Shown here: one piece after another, positions 63,361-64,000 of the stretch | How the letters are laid out: each line of letters opens with the position of its first letter | How positions within the stretch are numbered: position 1 is the stretch's first letter | Assembly: GCF_003977605.1 (NCBI RefSeq) | Contig: NZ_RYYU01000001.1 | Coordinates: 1,812,539 to 1,876,538 of the forward strand | Direction: 5' to 3' | DNA: 64,000 nucleotides | Source of the DNA: Prevotella koreensis | GTDB taxonomy: Bacteria > Bacteroidota > Bacteroidia > Bacteroidales > Bacteroidaceae | Program-made: the position numbers and the translations under genes | Notes under the pieces: model-generated | What the model was told of the DNA's origin: nothing | Databases searched by the model: none | Seen by the model: the letters and a program-made list of their open reading frames with translations, nothing else

Positions 63361-63382
63361 TTGCGAAATTTTTCGCAAATAT
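63361..63382 (-). promoter_or_regulatory. Palindromic operator overlapping the ATPase promoter
   Basis: On the minus strand TATATTTG (complement of 63375-63382) runs directly into the palindrome TTGCGAAAAATTTCGCAA (complement of 63361-63378). The palindrome therefore covers the end of the -7 element and the expected start site, 17 bases before the ATG at 63344. Confidence 0.65.
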
Positions 63383-63549
63383 AGTGATTTCTTTTGATAG
63401 AAAGAAAACATAGCGCGTTATTTTTTTGTCTTGTTGCGTTTTACGTGGTAAGATATGTGTGTCTGCGGAGTTGCAGTTGGTTTCGTCTGATTAATGAATT
63501 GTGATGGAGGTGTAGTGATATGCTATGGCAAGATAGCAGGAATGATGAT

Positions 63550-63586
63550 AAAAAACATCGGACCCGACAGAGTGTCGAGCCCGATG
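63550..63586 (-). terminator. Terminator of the exported protein gene at the right edge
   Basis: On the minus strand CATCGGGCTCGACA and TGTCGGGTCCGATG form a stem with a few wobble pairs, followed by TTTTTT (complement of 63550-63555), about 55 bases beyond the stop codon at 63642. Confidence 0.75.
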
Positions 63587-63641
63587 ATATATAGGTTTTG
63601 ATAAGTGACGTTTCATTTAACACCATGCTTTTACCGTTTTC

Positions 63642-64000
63642 TTATTTCACGATTTTCTTTCCGCCAACGATATAAAGTCCTCTGCCGAGAGCGTTAATGT
63701 CATTGCCGAGATAGCGGCCGTCGATGCTATATACGCGCATGCTCTTGTCGTCTTTCATGGTGTTGATGATGTTTATACCTGTTGTGGCTTCTTTAATCAG
63801 GGTGATGTCGTCAAGGAAGAAACGCTTTCCTTTAACTGCGAACGTTAGTTTGGTGTCGCCGTTTCCGGTCAGTGTTACGGTAATTTCGTTCCATACGTTG
63901 TTGTTCATTGCGAAATCGGTTTTTGATACGACAACATTCTCGTTCGAGGATGTCACTTCCAAAGTGCTTTGGTCGTTGCTCCAAGGTGCTGCCTTGAATG
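63642..64000 (-). CDS. C-terminal part of an exported protein with sorting-type tail (5' end outside window)
   Basis: The frame is open from the window edge (…FKAAPWSNDQSTLEVTSSN…) through 119 codons. The visible part has a carbohydrate-binding-like beta segment (VWNEITVTLTGNGDTKLTFAVKGKRFFLDDITLIKEA) resembling the end of a choice-of-anchor or CBM-like jelly roll. Then comes the tail SMRVYSIDGRYLGNDINALGRGLYIVGGKKIVK (residue groups MRVYSIDGRYLG and LGRGLYIVGGKKIVK), matching the sorting-type ends of the other exported proteins here. The catalytic or binding part lies outside the window, so function is unknown. A terminator follows. Confidence 0.8.
   Translation of the reverse strand, partial: FKAAPWSNDQSTLEVTSSNENVVVSKTDFAMNNNVWNEITVTLTGNGDTKLTFAVKGKRFFLDDITLIKEATTGINIINTMKDDKSMRVYSIDGRYLGNDINALGRGLYIVGGKKIVK

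Overview
The window looks like a chromosomal segment of a Prevotella-like member of the Bacteroidales. The evidence is: promoters of the Bacteroidetes type (TTTG or TTGG, about 19-20 bases, then TAnnTTTG); a rimP-nusA-infB operon; S46 and M28 exported peptidases; a Bacteroidetes-type C26-M19 fusion enzyme; DUF4252 proteins beside an ECF sigma factor; and at least six exported proteins ending in a short sorting-type tail (…GIYI.NGKK.V.K). Species assignment is inference; no 16S gene is present.

Layout. 1-4.6 kb: a minus-strand three-gene operon (XRE regulator, PLD-nuclease/SNF2 helicase, AlbA_2/ATPase protein cut by the window edge), a candidate defence or stress cassette. 5-6 kb: membrane protein plus winged-helix regulator. 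6.4-9.3 kb: a three-unit tandem array of exported proteins, two units apparently identical over 987 bp. 9.4-23.7 kb: a glycosyltransferase, two paralogous lipoproteins, an S46 peptidase, a flippase, a SpmA/SpmB-like membrane protein, a glutaminyl-cyclase-like M28 protein, a C26-M19 fusion, an Lrp-type regulator and three consecutive FKBP prolyl isomerases. 24-33 kb: exported repeat proteins, a frameshifted DUF1016 nuclease, a truncated Fic gene and two IS982-like transposase relics. 32.6-36 kb: sirtuin, OPT transporter, Fur-like regulator. 37-46.4 kb: rimP-nusA-infB, then sufB-(small exported protein)-sufC-sufD. 46.6-55 kb: an exported protein, a PIN toxin-antitoxin pair and a giant alpha-2-macroglobulin-like protein, which separate sufBCD from sufS. 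55-58.7 kb: sufS and a sigma-factor/DUF4252 cluster. 58.9 kb: tRNA-Arg(CCU). 59-64 kb: metG, an SH3-like protein, an AAA ATPase bracketed by a palindrome, and the end of another tail-bearing exported protein.

The most unusual signal is in the repeats. Three dispersed families occur. (i) An element with a core of about 50 nt flanked by 7-nt repeats (CAACGCT) is found once between genes and twice inside genes in the same reading frame: within SufS, just before its catalytic-cysteine segment, and within the protein encoded after the sigma factor. This resembles, by analogy, palindromic elements that insert into proteins. (ii) A module with a 22-nt period containing GGCGAAWTTG, ending in strong hairpins, occurs in four intergenic regions. 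(iii) A MITE-like family with terminal inverted repeats (CCCAAATCGGTCATTAG type) occurs at six or seven sites. Copies of (ii) and (iii), like the intergenic copy of (i), lie immediately next to genes.
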